This document shows positions 28,131-35,896 of a stretch of DNA of 52,350 nt, in pieces. How positions within the stretch are numbered: the stretch's first letter is position 1; the number at the start of each line of letters is the position of its first letter. The position numbers and the translations under genes were made by a program. The stretch is from Caldilineaceae bacterium (GTDB lineage Bacteria; Chloroflexota; Anaerolineae; Caldilineales; Caldilineaceae), in the NCBI GenBank assembly GCA_023384455.1, contig JAHDWH010000007.1:5535-57884 (forward strand), in the 5' to 3' direction. Below the pieces are notes generated by a model. It ran no database searches and was not told where the DNA came from. It saw only the letters and a list, made by a program, of their open reading frames with translations.

Positions 28131-28496
28131 TTATTCTTTGACGACTCCGTAGAGCAGAAAGGGCCCTATCTCGTCCTCACACGCTTTTTCAAAGGCCATC
28201 CCCATCTTTTCCGCCACCCGGGCCGACGCCAGATTCCCGTCGTCGATCAGACAGACCAGCCGGGTCAGACCCAAACTCGCAAAGGCGTAGTCCCGGATGG
28301 CGAGGGCTGCTTCGGTCGCCAGCCCCTGCCCCCAGAAGGCTTTGGCGATGGTATAGGCCACCTCCACTTCGTCCACGCCGTCGATCTGCCAGGGCAGCAG
28401 GCCGCAACGCCCGATGAACTGGCCGCTGGCTTTATTGTCCAGATCGTCGGGCGTCAGGTGGCGCAGGAGCAGCCGTTCGGTTTCCAGAATGTTCAT
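28131..28496 (-). CDS. RimJ/RimL-type GNAT with an internal deletion
   Basis: 121 aa against the usual 165-180. The N-terminal strand (LETERLLLRHLTPDDLDN) joins directly to KASGQFIGRCGL, which in relatives lies about 50 residues further on, so the alpha-1/alpha-2 substrate-binding segment is missing in frame. The acetyl-CoA loop (WGQGLATEAA) and the C-terminal SARVAEKMGM stretch are intact. It may be a decayed or repurposed acetyltransferase. The ATG overlaps the stop of the upstream metallo-beta-lactamase gene by four bases (ATGA), so the two are translationally coupled. Confidence 0.75.
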   Translation of the reverse strand: MNILETERLLLRHLTPDDLDNKASGQFIGRCGLLPWQIDGVDEVEVAYTIAKAFWGQGLATEAALAIRDYAFASLGLTRLVCLIDDGNLASARVAEKMGMAFEKACEDEIGPFLLYGVVKE

Positions 28497-29104
28497 TCGT
28501 CTACTCCGAAAAGGGCGTTGATGGGATGGACCGGGCCGTGGCCTGGGTAGACTTGCCGCGCGCCCTTTTCCCGAAGGAGCTGCCAGCTTGCGGTTGCCGC
28601 GTCCGGGTCTTCGGCCACAAAGTAGGCGGGATTGGTCAAATCGCCGGTGAAGACTTCGCCGCTGTCCAGCAGCAGGGAAATGCTGTCGGGGGAGTGGCCG
28701 GGGGTGGGCAGAATCTCGCCGGGGATGCCGATTCCAGCCAGGAGCGCCCGGCTCTCGGCGCAGGCGATGACGACATTGCCGTCGGGGCTGATTTCGGTGT
28801 AGCTCTCTTCGGGTTTGATGTGCTGCTTCATTTGGGGAATGGCCGCCAACTGCAAGTCCATCACCAGCAGAGGTACGCCCGCGTTCTTCAAATCCTGGGC
28901 CGCGCCGGCGTGGTCGATGTGATAGTGGGTCGCCAGCCCGTAGCGGATTTCTGCCAGCGGGATATCCATTCGGCGCAGATTGGCGGCCAATTCGCCGAAG
29001 CGCCCCGGCCAGCCCAAATCCACCAGCAGGCGGGATCTGCCCGCGCTGATGACCCAGAAGTGGGTGGAGCGGTAGCCAACATTGACGATTGTGAGTTTGG
29101 GCAC
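28493..29104 (-). CDS. Metallo-beta-lactamase-fold hydrolase
   Basis: 203 aa from a GTG at 29104. The signature THYHIDHAG gives the HxHxDH metal site; later ligands are the His of PTPGHSPDS, the Asp of FTGDLTNP and the His of YPGHGP, the full two-metal set of glyoxalase II/MBL-fold proteins. No signal peptide, so a cytoplasmic thioester, lactone or similar hydrolase is likely. The frame remains open upstream to 29269, but that part overlaps the ThuA gene and has no MBL homology; no strong ribosome site separates the options, so the start is moderately sure. It overlaps the deleted GNAT gene by four bases. Confidence 0.82.
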   Translation of the reverse strand: MPKLTIVNVGYRSTHFWVISAGRSRLLVDLGWPGRFGELAANLRRMDIPLAEIRYGLATHYHIDHAGAAQDLKNAGVPLLVMDLQLAAIPQMKQHIKPEESYTEISPDGNVVIACAESRALLAGIGIPGEILPTPGHSPDSISLLLDSGEVFTGDLTNPAYFVAEDPDAATASWQLLREKGARQVYPGHGPVHPINALFGVDE

Positions 29105-29156
29105 AGGTACTGTTTTCTTAGGGGTAAGCAAAGTGTACGCAAGACGGAGAAGTAGC

Positions 29157-29807
29157 CTACCCTGTACTCCCAAGCAACCAGACGACCCCCTGCCGGACCA
29201 GCTTTTGATACTCCGCTGCGGCCCAAGTGCCGGCTGTGTGGCCCGGCGCAATGTAGACCACCCGGCCACGACCCTCCTCTTTTGTCCAGACCATCGGATG
29301 AACTGCGCCCCGATCTTCTGCGGTCATGTGGACGGTGACATCTGTGCTGGTCTCTTGCATATAGAATTCGTCATGCACTGTGAATGGGCCTACGCCGTCG
29401 ATGACCGGATGCTGCCGGGCCAGAGGCGTGACGGTAAAATCGAACTGGGGTGGGTGGGAGAGAAAACGGCCACCGAGCAGACCACCCAGGAGCTGGTTGC
29501 CTTCCCGCATGACAGTGGCTGCGTGCAGGGCGAGCACTCCGCCTCCGTCCCGCACCCATTTGACCAGCGCCCCGGTCTGGGCAGTGGTCAGGTCCTCGGC
29601 CACCACTCCGTCCTTCTGGGCACCGCCCAGACAAGTGTAGAGCGCCACCACATCCACCTCTTCGTCGTGCAGATGCAGCAGTGCATCCCCGTCGTAGGTT
29701 GGGGTGATTAAGTGGCTGCTATCCCCGACAATCTCCTGAAATGCGGCGGCAAAACCATCAAAATTGTGATGTACACCACCCAATAGCAAAAGGATTTTTA
29801 CGCTCAT
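29157..29807 (-). CDS. ThuA-domain (trehalose utilisation family) protein
   Basis: 216 aa from the ATG at 29807; a second ATG at 29822 is possible, but the purine-rich GAGAGA site favours the inner one. Family features are the opening MSVKILLLLGG, the central LVKWVRDGGGVLALHAAT, the FTVHDEFYM stretch and the closing GRVVYIAPGHTAGTW. ThuA-like proteins have a class I glutamine-amidotransferase-like fold and occur in sugar utilisation loci; their chemistry is largely unsettled. It lies upstream of the MBL gene on the same strand with 52 bases between them, so cotranscription is plausible. Confidence 0.85.
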   Translation of the reverse strand: MSVKILLLLGGVHHNFDGFAAAFQEIVGDSSHLITPTYDGDALLHLHDEEVDVVALYTCLGGAQKDGVVAEDLTTAQTGALVKWVRDGGGVLALHAATVMREGNQLLGGLLGGRFLSHPPQFDFTVTPLARQHPVIDGVGPFTVHDEFYMQETSTDVTVHMTAEDRGAVHPMVWTKEEGRGRVVYIAPGHTAGTWAAAEYQKLVRQGVVWLLGSTG

Positions 29808-29918
29808 TTCTCTCTCTTTCATTTGAAATGCACCCCGCTGTTCGGTACGGTTGACAGCTCGTCACTACTGCTGGTAGGATTCAACGCTATTGCGTCGCCC
29901 ACTCTTTGTGGTAATCGC

Positions 29919-29924
29919 TATAAT
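29919..29924 (+). promoter_or_regulatory. Perfect -10 box (TATAAT), possibly leaderless
   Basis: TATAAT ends eight bases before the ATG at 29932. A start of transcription seven bases below it would give almost no 5' leader. No -35 hexamer is found at normal spacing (a TTGCGT at 29890 is 23 bases away), so confidence is low. Confidence 0.35.
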
Positions 29925-29931
29925 AGCACAG

Positions 29932-30111
29932 ATGCCTGAATCACCAATTTCTGCCCGCTTTGCACCCGCAGGGCTGGGCGTCCTCCTCACTTCCCTCTGG
30001 GACCCCTACCGTCCGGGGCTGCATCTGGCCCCCAATCTGGTCAGCCGCTGGCTGATTGAGCGCAAGCAGGGGTTGCCGCTGGGGGAAAGCACAAAGGACT
30101 TTGACCTGTGA
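29932..30111 (+). CDS. Small conserved-looking ORF coupled to NUDIX gene (59 aa)
   Basis: Not recognised. It starts at an ATG just after a TATAAT box and ends in a TGA that overlaps the GTG start of the NUDIX gene (GTGA), the arrangement of a translationally coupled pair. Composition is ordinary and soluble (RFAPAGLGVLLTSLWDPY, then a basic GLPLGESTKDFDL tail), with no membrane segment. It could be a real small protein or an upstream leader ORF that feeds ribosomes to the NUDIX start. Confidence 0.45.
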   Translation: MPESPISARFAPAGLGVLLTSLWDPYRPGLHLAPNLVSRWLIERKQGLPLGESTKDFDL

Positions 30112-30806
30112 ACGAAGAATCGACTATCGATCTGACGGTCAGCCTGACAAACATTGCCAGCGATCTGCGCGCCCTGAGCAACGCGGGTATTCATTACACC
30201 GAAGACCCCTATCAGATCGAACGCTATCACCGCATCATCGAACTCTCCGCGGCGCTGACCAGCCTGGCCAACGGTCACAGCGCAGCGGAGCTGCGCCAGC
30301 TTTTCTTCGCCGATCTCCACTACAAAACCCCCTATGCAGTGGTTGATACGGCGCTCTTTAACGACGCCGACCGCCTTTTGCTCATCCGTCGGGCGGACAA
30401 CGGCCTGTGGGCCTTGCCCGGCGGTGCGTGTGATGTGGGTGAGCCGCCGGTGGTGGGTGCGGCCCGGGAGGTGTGGGAAGAGACGGGGTATGTGGCGCAA
30501 GTGAGCGATTTCATCGGCATTTTTGACAACCGTTTCAACGGTGGCAAGGCTTTCCACCATCTCTACTGCCTGCTCTTTGCCGGGCGGGCCGTGGGCGGAG
30601 ATCGGCTGATCACACGGGAGACGCTGGACTGTGCCTGGTTTGCCGAGGACGAAATCCCCTGGGCCGCGGTGACGCCCAGCCATCTGACCCGCATCCGCCA
30701 CGCCTTCGCCTGGCACAAAGAGCCGACAACGCCGGTCTTTTTTGATCGGGTGACCTGGCAGCCCGAAGCAACAAACCAGCACGCGGGCGCTACACGACCA
30801 GAATAG
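30108..30806 (+). CDS. NUDIX hydrolase with N-terminal NUDIX_N-type extension
   Basis: 232 aa. A complete Nudix box, GACDVGEPPVVGAAREVWEE, lies near residues 106-125 in the pattern G-x5-E-x7-RE-V-x-EE. The first 70 residues (RALSNAGIHYTEDPYQIERY) match the helical N-terminal domain found in ADP-ribose/nucleotide-sugar hydrolases acting on NDP-X. The likely role is cleavage of a nucleoside diphosphate linked to another moiety, in the cytoplasm. The GTG start is set by the four-base overlap with the 59-aa ORF. It converges on the WS/DGAT gene with 54 bases between stops and no clear terminator. Confidence 0.87.
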   Translation: MNEESTIDLTVSLTNIASDLRALSNAGIHYTEDPYQIERYHRIIELSAALTSLANGHSAAELRQLFFADLHYKTPYAVVDTALFNDADRLLLIRRADNGLWALPGGACDVGEPPVVGAAREVWEETGYVAQVSDFIGIFDNRFNGGKAFHHLYCLLFAGRAVGGDRLITRETLDCAWFAEDEIPWAAVTPSHLTRIRHAFAWHKEPTTPVFFDRVTWQPEATNQHAGATRPE

Positions 30807-30860
30807 TTCCACCGGCACGGATCTGCGCCACGTACACGGAACGCTGAACTGTCTCCCGGA

Positions 30861-32495
30861 CTACCGATGTACTTGACAAAACGTTGATTCCGGCAGCGCT
30901 CGATTCTTGCAACGCGTACCCGCTTTTGTCAGGGCCGTGCAGCGGTGGAGTTCGGGATCGTCCTGCGCCGCGCGTAGCTGACCCAACAGTTCGGCGATGG
31001 CATCTTCGGGGGATTGTTCGGCCTGGATCGGGATTTCCTGGACGCCACTCTGCGTCTTTTCTTGACTGCGCTTGGCCGATTCCCCGGCTTCGGGCAGCCG
31101 AGCCAATGCCAGCAGCCGATTGAACTCGTCTACAAAGCCCTGGACAATGCGGTCCGGGTCGGGCACCCGCTTCTCGTCGGTGATGACGCCGATGGTCACC
31201 TCCCCCGCATAGCTGTAGATGCTCAGTCCCATCCCAATGCTGCCCGACTGGGGCACCCAAAAAACCATTGTTTCAAAACGTTTGCCCGCAAAGTAGAGCT
31301 TCTGCTGGGGGCCAGGCACATTTGTCAACACCGCGCTGGCTTTGGACGCGAAATAGCGGGAGATGAGGGTTGCCAGTTCGCCGGGGGTGCGCCCCACTCC
31401 GGAAAGAATCTGATAGGTGATCAGTGCTTCCGGCGAGGCTTTGATGGCATCCATCTCCCGCTTGACGGCAAAGAGTCTGTCCAGCGTGTCGGCCACACCC
31501 ACAGGCAGGGTCAGGTAGACCAGCGCGAATTTATTGCCCAGCTCCGGTGACGCATCCATACCCCGGATGTTGACGGGAACCATTGCCCGGATCTCTTTGC
31601 CGTCGGCCTGTTCACCCCGGGCCAGCAGATAGGCGCGCAGGCTGCCGGTCAGCGCGGCCACCAGCACGTCGTTGACCGTCGCCCCCATCACATTTTTCAC
31701 CAGCTTCACATCTTCCAGACTGATAGGCTCGGACCAGGCCACCCGCTTGGCAACCCCCAATTCGCCCTGAAAAAGGGTTTTGGTATCCGTGGGCATCAGG
31801 GCCAGTTTGGTCAGAACACCCGTCACCTGCCCGGCTATTCGCCCGCCTTCGCCCAACGCCGCCAACCACTGCTCCGGGTTGCCCAGCATTTCCAGCCCGC
31901 CCGTCACCAGATCGCCGCCCAATTGCACCGCTGCATTGACCGCCCTTTCTGCGCCTTTGAACAGCGGGCGCAAGGGGTTCCAACTTCGGCTGCGCCGCCG
32001 TTTTGGCCCGCCGTCGAATGTGCCGTTGGGTTCTGTGTCGGTGAGGGAGAGCAGCACCTGCACCAGCGCCGCGCCGTCGCCCACGCAGTGATGGATGCGC
32101 CCGCAGAGCACATTGCCGCCCAGATAGTTGTCGATGAGGTAGAATTCCCAGAGCGGTCGCGATCTGTCAAGCGGCTGGACGATCAATTCGGCCATCAACG
32201 CTTGCAGCGCGGCTTTGTTGCCGGGGCTGGGCAGACCGATGTGGTGGAGATGGGAACGGATGTCGAAGTGGGGATCGGTCTCCCAAAAGGTCCGACCCAG
32301 GGGTCCGGTCGTTTCGACGATGCGCTGGCGGAAACGGTCGTAGATAAGCAGCCGCTCTGCCAGCACAGCCAGCACCCGCTCGTATTCCGCCGGCTGGTCG
32401 AAGACCCAGAAGCCGTTGATGATTGTGCGGTTGGTGGGGCTGTCCATAATCAGCCAGGAGCGGTCGACGCTGGACATGGGTTCGCGTGAGGGCAT
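30861..32495 (-). CDS. WS/DGAT wax ester synthase/diacylglycerol acyltransferase with C-terminal Cys/His tail
   Basis: 544 aa. The catalytic motif HHCVGDG (His135-Gly141) fits the HHxxxDG of the WS/DGAT O-acyltransferase family; PLWEFYLIDNYLGG just before it and MVPVNIRG, GNKFALVYLTLP and NVPGP later are also family features. It would esterify fatty alcohols or diacylglycerol with acyl-CoA for wax or triacylglycerol storage, at the membrane or lipid body. After the usual end (about 460) comes a charged linker and a last segment with Cys519, Cys529, Cys540 and His543 (spacing C-x9-C-x10-C-x2-H), like the small DUF5763-type putative zinc motif, unusual for this family. GGAGG lies six bases before the ATG at 32495. 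Confidence 0.9.
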   Translation of the reverse strand: MPSREPMSSVDRSWLIMDSPTNRTIINGFWVFDQPAEYERVLAVLAERLLIYDRFRQRIVETTGPLGRTFWETDPHFDIRSHLHHIGLPSPGNKAALQALMAELIVQPLDRSRPLWEFYLIDNYLGGNVLCGRIHHCVGDGAALVQVLLSLTDTEPNGTFDGGPKRRRSRSWNPLRPLFKGAERAVNAAVQLGGDLVTGGLEMLGNPEQWLAALGEGGRIAGQVTGVLTKLALMPTDTKTLFQGELGVAKRVAWSEPISLEDVKLVKNVMGATVNDVLVAALTGSLRAYLLARGEQADGKEIRAMVPVNIRGMDASPELGNKFALVYLTLPVGVADTLDRLFAVKREMDAIKASPEALITYQILSGVGRTPGELATLISRYFASKASAVLTNVPGPQQKLYFAGKRFETMVFWVPQSGSIGMGLSIYSYAGEVTIGVITDEKRVPDPDRIVQGFVDEFNRLLALARLPEAGESAKRSQEKTQSGVQEIPIQAEQSPEDAIAELLGQLRAAQDDPELHRCTALTKAGTRCKNRALPESTFCQVHR

Positions 32496-32599
32496 GGCTG
32501 CCTCCGGGATAGATGGAACGCGGATGAGGCTGAAAGGGCGGATGGGAACACATATCTGAAAGAGAAGGGCGCAGCAGCGCTACGCCCATTCTTCTTTCG

Positions 32600-33013
32600 C
32601 TATAGGATACCGCTTGCGTAGGAGGGGCGCAACTCTCTGGCAGACCGGGCAACGTTCATCCACCTATTTCCTTCCCGAATCCGTAAACGGTCCGCCTCAA
32701 CAGTGATAATCGCCCCGTTTTGTAGCAAGTGTCCGTGGGAGGCAAGCACTCTTGCGCACATCTCGCCTTGAATCTGCGCCCGGAGATTGACCAGCCGCAT
32801 AATTCCTGAATGGGGCTGGTTATGCACGATTGCCAGCTCACCGAAATCTTTGTCGAGGGTGACAAGTACCCTGCCGGTACGGTGTGCGTAGGCGAGAATT
32901 TCGCTATCGCCTGGGTCTTCTGACCAATCGCCACTCCATTCGGCATCGTGTCCGGCCTGTTCCAAGTCAGCTCGTGCCCCGCCCCAAACACAGGTGTCCA
33001 GCAAGACTTTCAT
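32600..33013 (-). CDS. DUF5615 PIN-like toxin
   Basis: 137 aa. It opens with KVLLDTCVWGG and carries the conserved LVTLDKDFGEL, the acidic positions of DUF5615 PIN-like proteins, putative RNases of toxin-antitoxin pairs. The Asn of the usual LLDEN is replaced (DTC). The start overlaps the stop of the DUF433 gene by four bases, so the two are made together. The C-terminal part after ITVEADRLRIRE is longer than in many relatives. Confidence 0.8.
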   Translation of the reverse strand: MKVLLDTCVWGGARADLEQAGHDAEWSGDWSEDPGDSEILAYAHRTGRVLVTLDKDFGELAIVHNQPHSGIMRLVNLRAQIQGEMCARVLASHGHLLQNGAIITVEADRLRIREGNRWMNVARSARELRPSYASGIL

Positions 33014-33258
33014 GCCAGAACTCTGGGGGTAAGCTCAATGCGTTCGTGCTGGACCAATCGATGGGCGTAAACGAGACAAGCCTGAATGTCCTGGGCTTCC
33101 AGCCAGGGATAGCCGGCCAGCAGCACGTCCGCCGTGTCACCCGCAGCCAGCATTCCCAGGATATGTTCCACAGCCAGACGACGCCCGCGAATGATCGGTT
33201 TGCCGCCGAAAATCGCTGGATCGACTGTAATTCGTTCGAGGAGATTCTGTTCCTGCAT
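33010..33258 (-). CDS. DUF433 antitoxin
   Basis: 82 aa and textbook DUF433: ERITVDPAIFGGKPIIRGRR at the start, then VEHILGMLAAGDTADVLLAGYPWL, the winged-helix-like DNA-binding family paired with DUF5615 toxins. It is first in the operon and overlaps the toxin by four bases. It probably represses its own promoter, which would lie in 33259-33317; no palindromic operator stands out there. Confidence 0.85.
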   Translation of the reverse strand: MQEQNLLERITVDPAIFGGKPIIRGRRLAVEHILGMLAAGDTADVLLAGYPWLEAQDIQACLVYAHRLVQHERIELTPRVLA

Positions 33259-33317
33259 AAACCTGACTCCATTTCTCCATCTGGCAATCTATCACACTCT
33301 CCTGGACAGTATACCAC

Positions 33318-33353
33318 AAAGAAAAGTAGAGACACGCGATGGCGTGTCTCTAC
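33318..33353 (-). terminator. Rho-independent terminator after fhs
   Basis: A perfect 12-bp stem (GTAGAGACACGC / GCGTGTCTCTAC, loop of four, 33326-33353) is followed on the minus strand by TTTTCTTT. It lies 59 bases beyond the fhs stop and before the DUF433 gene, so it should separate the two units. The hairpin sequence resembles a widespread dispersed repeat. Confidence 0.7.
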
Positions 33354-33411
33354 CAGTCAAGCAAAAATCCGTGCAAATCCGTCTTTTCCGCGCCATCCGC
33401 GTTCTATTTTC

Positions 33412-35127
33412 CTAAAACAATCCCACCACCTGCCCCGTCTCGAAGTCGATGTCCACCTTCTCGGCCGCGGGGCTGCTGGAAAGGCCGGGCATTGTGCGCA
33501 TCGCGCCCAGCAGAGGATAGATAAAGCCCGCGCCCACGCTGGCCCGCACCTCCCGGATGGGGACGGTGAAGCCCGTCGGCGCGCCCTTCAGCGCCGGGTC
33601 GTGGCTCAGGCTCAGGTGGGTCTTCGCCATACAGATGGGCAGTTTGCCAAAGCCCGAAGACTCGTATTGGCGAATCTGCCGTTCGGCCTCGGCCTCGTAG
33701 GTGACGCCATCTGCGCCGTAGATGGACGTGGCAATCTTCTCGATTTTGGCTTTGATGGGCTGGTCCAGTTCGTAGAGGAACTGAAAGTCCGTCGGCTCCT
33801 CTGCTGCTTCTACTACCGCCTGTGCCAGTTCCACCGCGCCTGCACCGCCGTTGGCCCAGTGGGTAGAGACGGCGCAACGTGCGCCCTCCTCGGCAGCCAC
33901 CCGCCGGATGGCCTCCACCTCGCTGTCGAAGTCGCTGGAAAAGTGATTGACACAGACCACCGGGCTGACCCCGTGTTGCCGGATATTCTGGATATGCTTG
34001 CGCAGATTGGCCGCACCCTCGTACACTTCGTCCGGATTTTCCTTCAGCATCCCAGCCGGCAGGGGGCGGCCTGGAATCACCCGATGGCTGCCGGCGTGGA
34101 GTTTGAGCGCCCGCACCGTCGCTACCAGCACAGCCGCATCCGGGCGCAGACCGCTGTAGCGGCATTTGATGTTGAAGAACTTCTCCGCGCCGATGTCCGC
34201 GCCAAAACCCGCTTCGGTGAGAAGGTAGTCGGCTGTCTTAATGCCGATGAGATCGGCCAGGATGGAGCTGTTGCCGTGGGCGATGTTGGCAAAGGGGCCG
34301 GCGTGGACCAGCGCCGGCGTATTTTCCAGGGTCTGGAAGATGTTGGGCTTGATGGCCTCTTTCATCAGTACAGTCATCGCACCGGCGGCCTGCAACTGCT
34401 CGGCGGTGACCGGTTCTTTGTTCTTGCCCGCGGTCATCCCGATTGTAATACGCCCGAAACGCTCCCGCATATCCTTCAGGCTGGTGGTCAGGGCCAGAAT
34501 CGCCATCACTTCGCTGGCAACGGAAATATCAAAACCGGTGGAACGGGGGCGTCCATCGGCCCGCTCGCCCAGGCCCGAAATGATATTGCGCAGGTCCCGG
34601 TCGTTCACGTCCATCACCCGCCGCCAGGTGATGCTGTAAGGGTCGATGTTCAGGCTGTTGCCCTGATAGATGTGGTTGTCGATCATCGCGGCCAGCAGAT
34701 TGTTGGCCGCGGTCACAGCGTGGATGTCGCCGGTCATGTGCAGGTTGAACTGCTCCATCGGTATCACCTGGCTGTAACCGCCGCCAGCCGCGCCCCCTTT
34801 GATGCCAAAGGTTGGCCCCTGGCTGGGCTGGCGGATGGCGATGGTGGCGGTCTTGCCGATGTGGTGCATCCCCTGACCCAGGCCGACGGTCGTCGTCGAT
34901 TTGCCTTCGCCCAGGGGTGTAGGTGTCACCGCTGTGACCAAAATGTACTTAGCGTTGGGGCGATCTTTCAGCTTTTCCAGCGTTTCCAATCGCACTTTCG
35001 CCATATACTTGCCGTAGAATTCAATGTCGTCCCGAGTCAGGCCCATCTTCTCTGCAATCGCTTCTACAGGTTGTAGTGTGGCTGCTTGGGCAATGTCCAG
35101 ATCGCTGGGGACAGGTGTACTTGGCAT
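33412..35127 (-). CDS. fhs: Formate-tetrahydrofolate ligase
   Basis: 571 aa, near the usual 556-560. ATP-dependent joining of formate to tetrahydrofolate, giving 10-formyl-THF for one-carbon metabolism. The P-loop TPLGEGKST (about 70-78), the Gly-rich TFGIKGGAAGGGYSQVIPME and LTEAGFGADIGAEKF, and the long LRPDAAVLVATVRALKLH stretch are diagnostic. The ATG at 35127 is chosen because the open upstream extension (to 35319) encodes dispersed-repeat peptide and intergenic sequence, not protein family sequence; AAAGGA lies about 12 bases before the ATG. It stands alone with its own terminator; folD or other C1 genes are not adjacent. Confidence 0.96.
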   Translation of the reverse strand: MPSTPVPSDLDIAQAATLQPVEAIAEKMGLTRDDIEFYGKYMAKVRLETLEKLKDRPNAKYILVTAVTPTPLGEGKSTTTVGLGQGMHHIGKTATIAIRQPSQGPTFGIKGGAAGGGYSQVIPMEQFNLHMTGDIHAVTAANNLLAAMIDNHIYQGNSLNIDPYSITWRRVMDVNDRDLRNIISGLGERADGRPRSTGFDISVASEVMAILALTTSLKDMRERFGRITIGMTAGKNKEPVTAEQLQAAGAMTVLMKEAIKPNIFQTLENTPALVHAGPFANIAHGNSSILADLIGIKTADYLLTEAGFGADIGAEKFFNIKCRYSGLRPDAAVLVATVRALKLHAGSHRVIPGRPLPAGMLKENPDEVYEGAANLRKHIQNIRQHGVSPVVCVNHFSSDFDSEVEAIRRVAAEEGARCAVSTHWANGGAGAVELAQAVVEAAEEPTDFQFLYELDQPIKAKIEKIATSIYGADGVTYEAEAERQIRQYESSGFGKLPICMAKTHLSLSHDPALKGAPTGFTVPIREVRASVGAGFIYPLLGAMRTMPGLSSSPAAEKVDIDFETGQVVGLF

Positions 35128-35518
35128 AGGGTGTATATTCCTTTGTATGGGGGTGAGGGTGTGATGAAGTAGGTTATTTGAGGTCAGTATAGACGAAAAT
35201 GGGGAGATAGTACAAAGAAAGAGGAGGGATCGAGGGGATGGCGTAGTGCATAAGATGGCGAAGCCACAATTTGCGTGGGGAAACGTGAAGATGTGAAACG
35301 TGAGGGTATGTGACGACACCTCACATTTGACGTTTTAGTTGGTTGACCAACCGACGAACGCTTGTGCGTTAGTTGCAGGTCGTGCCCCACGGCGTAAGGC
35401 CAGCGCCGGTTGAGCCGTCTCCTGAGTTTATCGAAGGGACACCGCTCAACCGCCGCTCACTGGCCTGGACTGTGTGCAACTTTGTGGCTTCGCCACCTTA
35501 TGTAATACGAAATGCGCA
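35128..35518. other. Repeat-filled intergenic region
   Basis: 391 bp without a credible gene. Near 35130-35215 lies the likely fhs promoter area, with no clear boxes. Then follow the composite repeat copy 2 (35250-35335), an AGTTGGTTGACCAACC near-palindrome (about 35337-35352), a GCGTTAGTTGCAGGTCGTGCC unit related to 48123-48142, an imperfect hairpin of CGCCGGTTGAGC / GCTCAACCGCCG type (35404-35455) and a GTGGCTTCGCCAC hairpin (35484-35496) whose tail runs into the fluoride channel stop. Confidence 0.7.
35250..35335 (-). repeat. About 85-bp composite palindromic repeat, copy 2
   Basis: Reverse-complement orientation relative to the copies at 27041 and 50946, including the GTGGC hairpin end, the CACGCAAAT-type link and the paired GTGAAACGTGAG / CTCACATTTGAC arms. 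It supplies a false N-terminal extension to fhs. Confidence 0.8.
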
Positions 35519-35896
35519 CTACGCAACCGTCCTTGCCAGCCACATCCCGGCCAGGGCACAGGCCAGCCCGACCAGATTGTTGGCAAAGATGTTGAGCAAC
35601 GCCTGCCAGTTGCCGCTGTTCTGGGCCAGAGAAAGGCTCTCCACGGCAAAGGAGGAGAAGGTGGTATACGCGCCCAGAAAGCCCACAGCCAGGAGCAGGC
35701 GCAGCTCCGGTGTGATGGGGATGCGCTCGCTGGTCAGGCTGACCAGAAAGCCCAGGGCCAGGCTGCCAGTGACATTGACGAAAAACGTGCCGTAGGGAAA
35801 GGCCACGCCCAGATGTTTGGCCGCCCAGACGCCGATCCAATAGCGGGCGTTGGCCCCCAGCGCCGCGCCCAGAGAGATGAGGAGGATGCGGTTCAC
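35519..35896 (-). CDS. crcB: CrcB/Fluc fluoride channel
   Basis: 125 aa, four predicted membrane helices. Family signatures: GAALGANARYW, GTFFVNVTG (residues 36-44, pore Asn41) and GAYTTFSSF with the Phe-box phenylalanines (about 80 and 83). Fluc channels are dual-topology homodimers that export fluoride from the cytoplasm. The GTG at 35896 is chosen because it overlaps the stop of the upstream glycosyltransferase (GTGA) and matches the family's N-terminus; a longer in-frame start would sit inside that gene. No fluoride riboswitch was recognised upstream, as expected for a second gene in a unit. Confidence 0.93.
   Translation of the reverse strand: MNRILLISLGAALGANARYWIGVWAAKHLGVAFPYGTFFVNVTGSLALGFLVSLTSERIPITPELRLLLAVGFLGAYTTFSSFAVESLSLAQNSGNWQALLNIFANNLVGLACALAGMWLARTVA

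Noticed and set aside
32600-33258. DUF433/DUF5615 pair considered as part of a larger defence island
   Set aside because: No restriction, CRISPR, retron or other defence gene lies beside it; Uma2 is 17 kb away and unrelated in arrangement.
35128-35319. N-terminal extension of formate-tetrahydrofolate ligase
   Set aside because: The extra 64 residues come from the composite repeat and intergenic DNA; similar peptide appears ahead of other unrelated genes, so the true start is at 35127.
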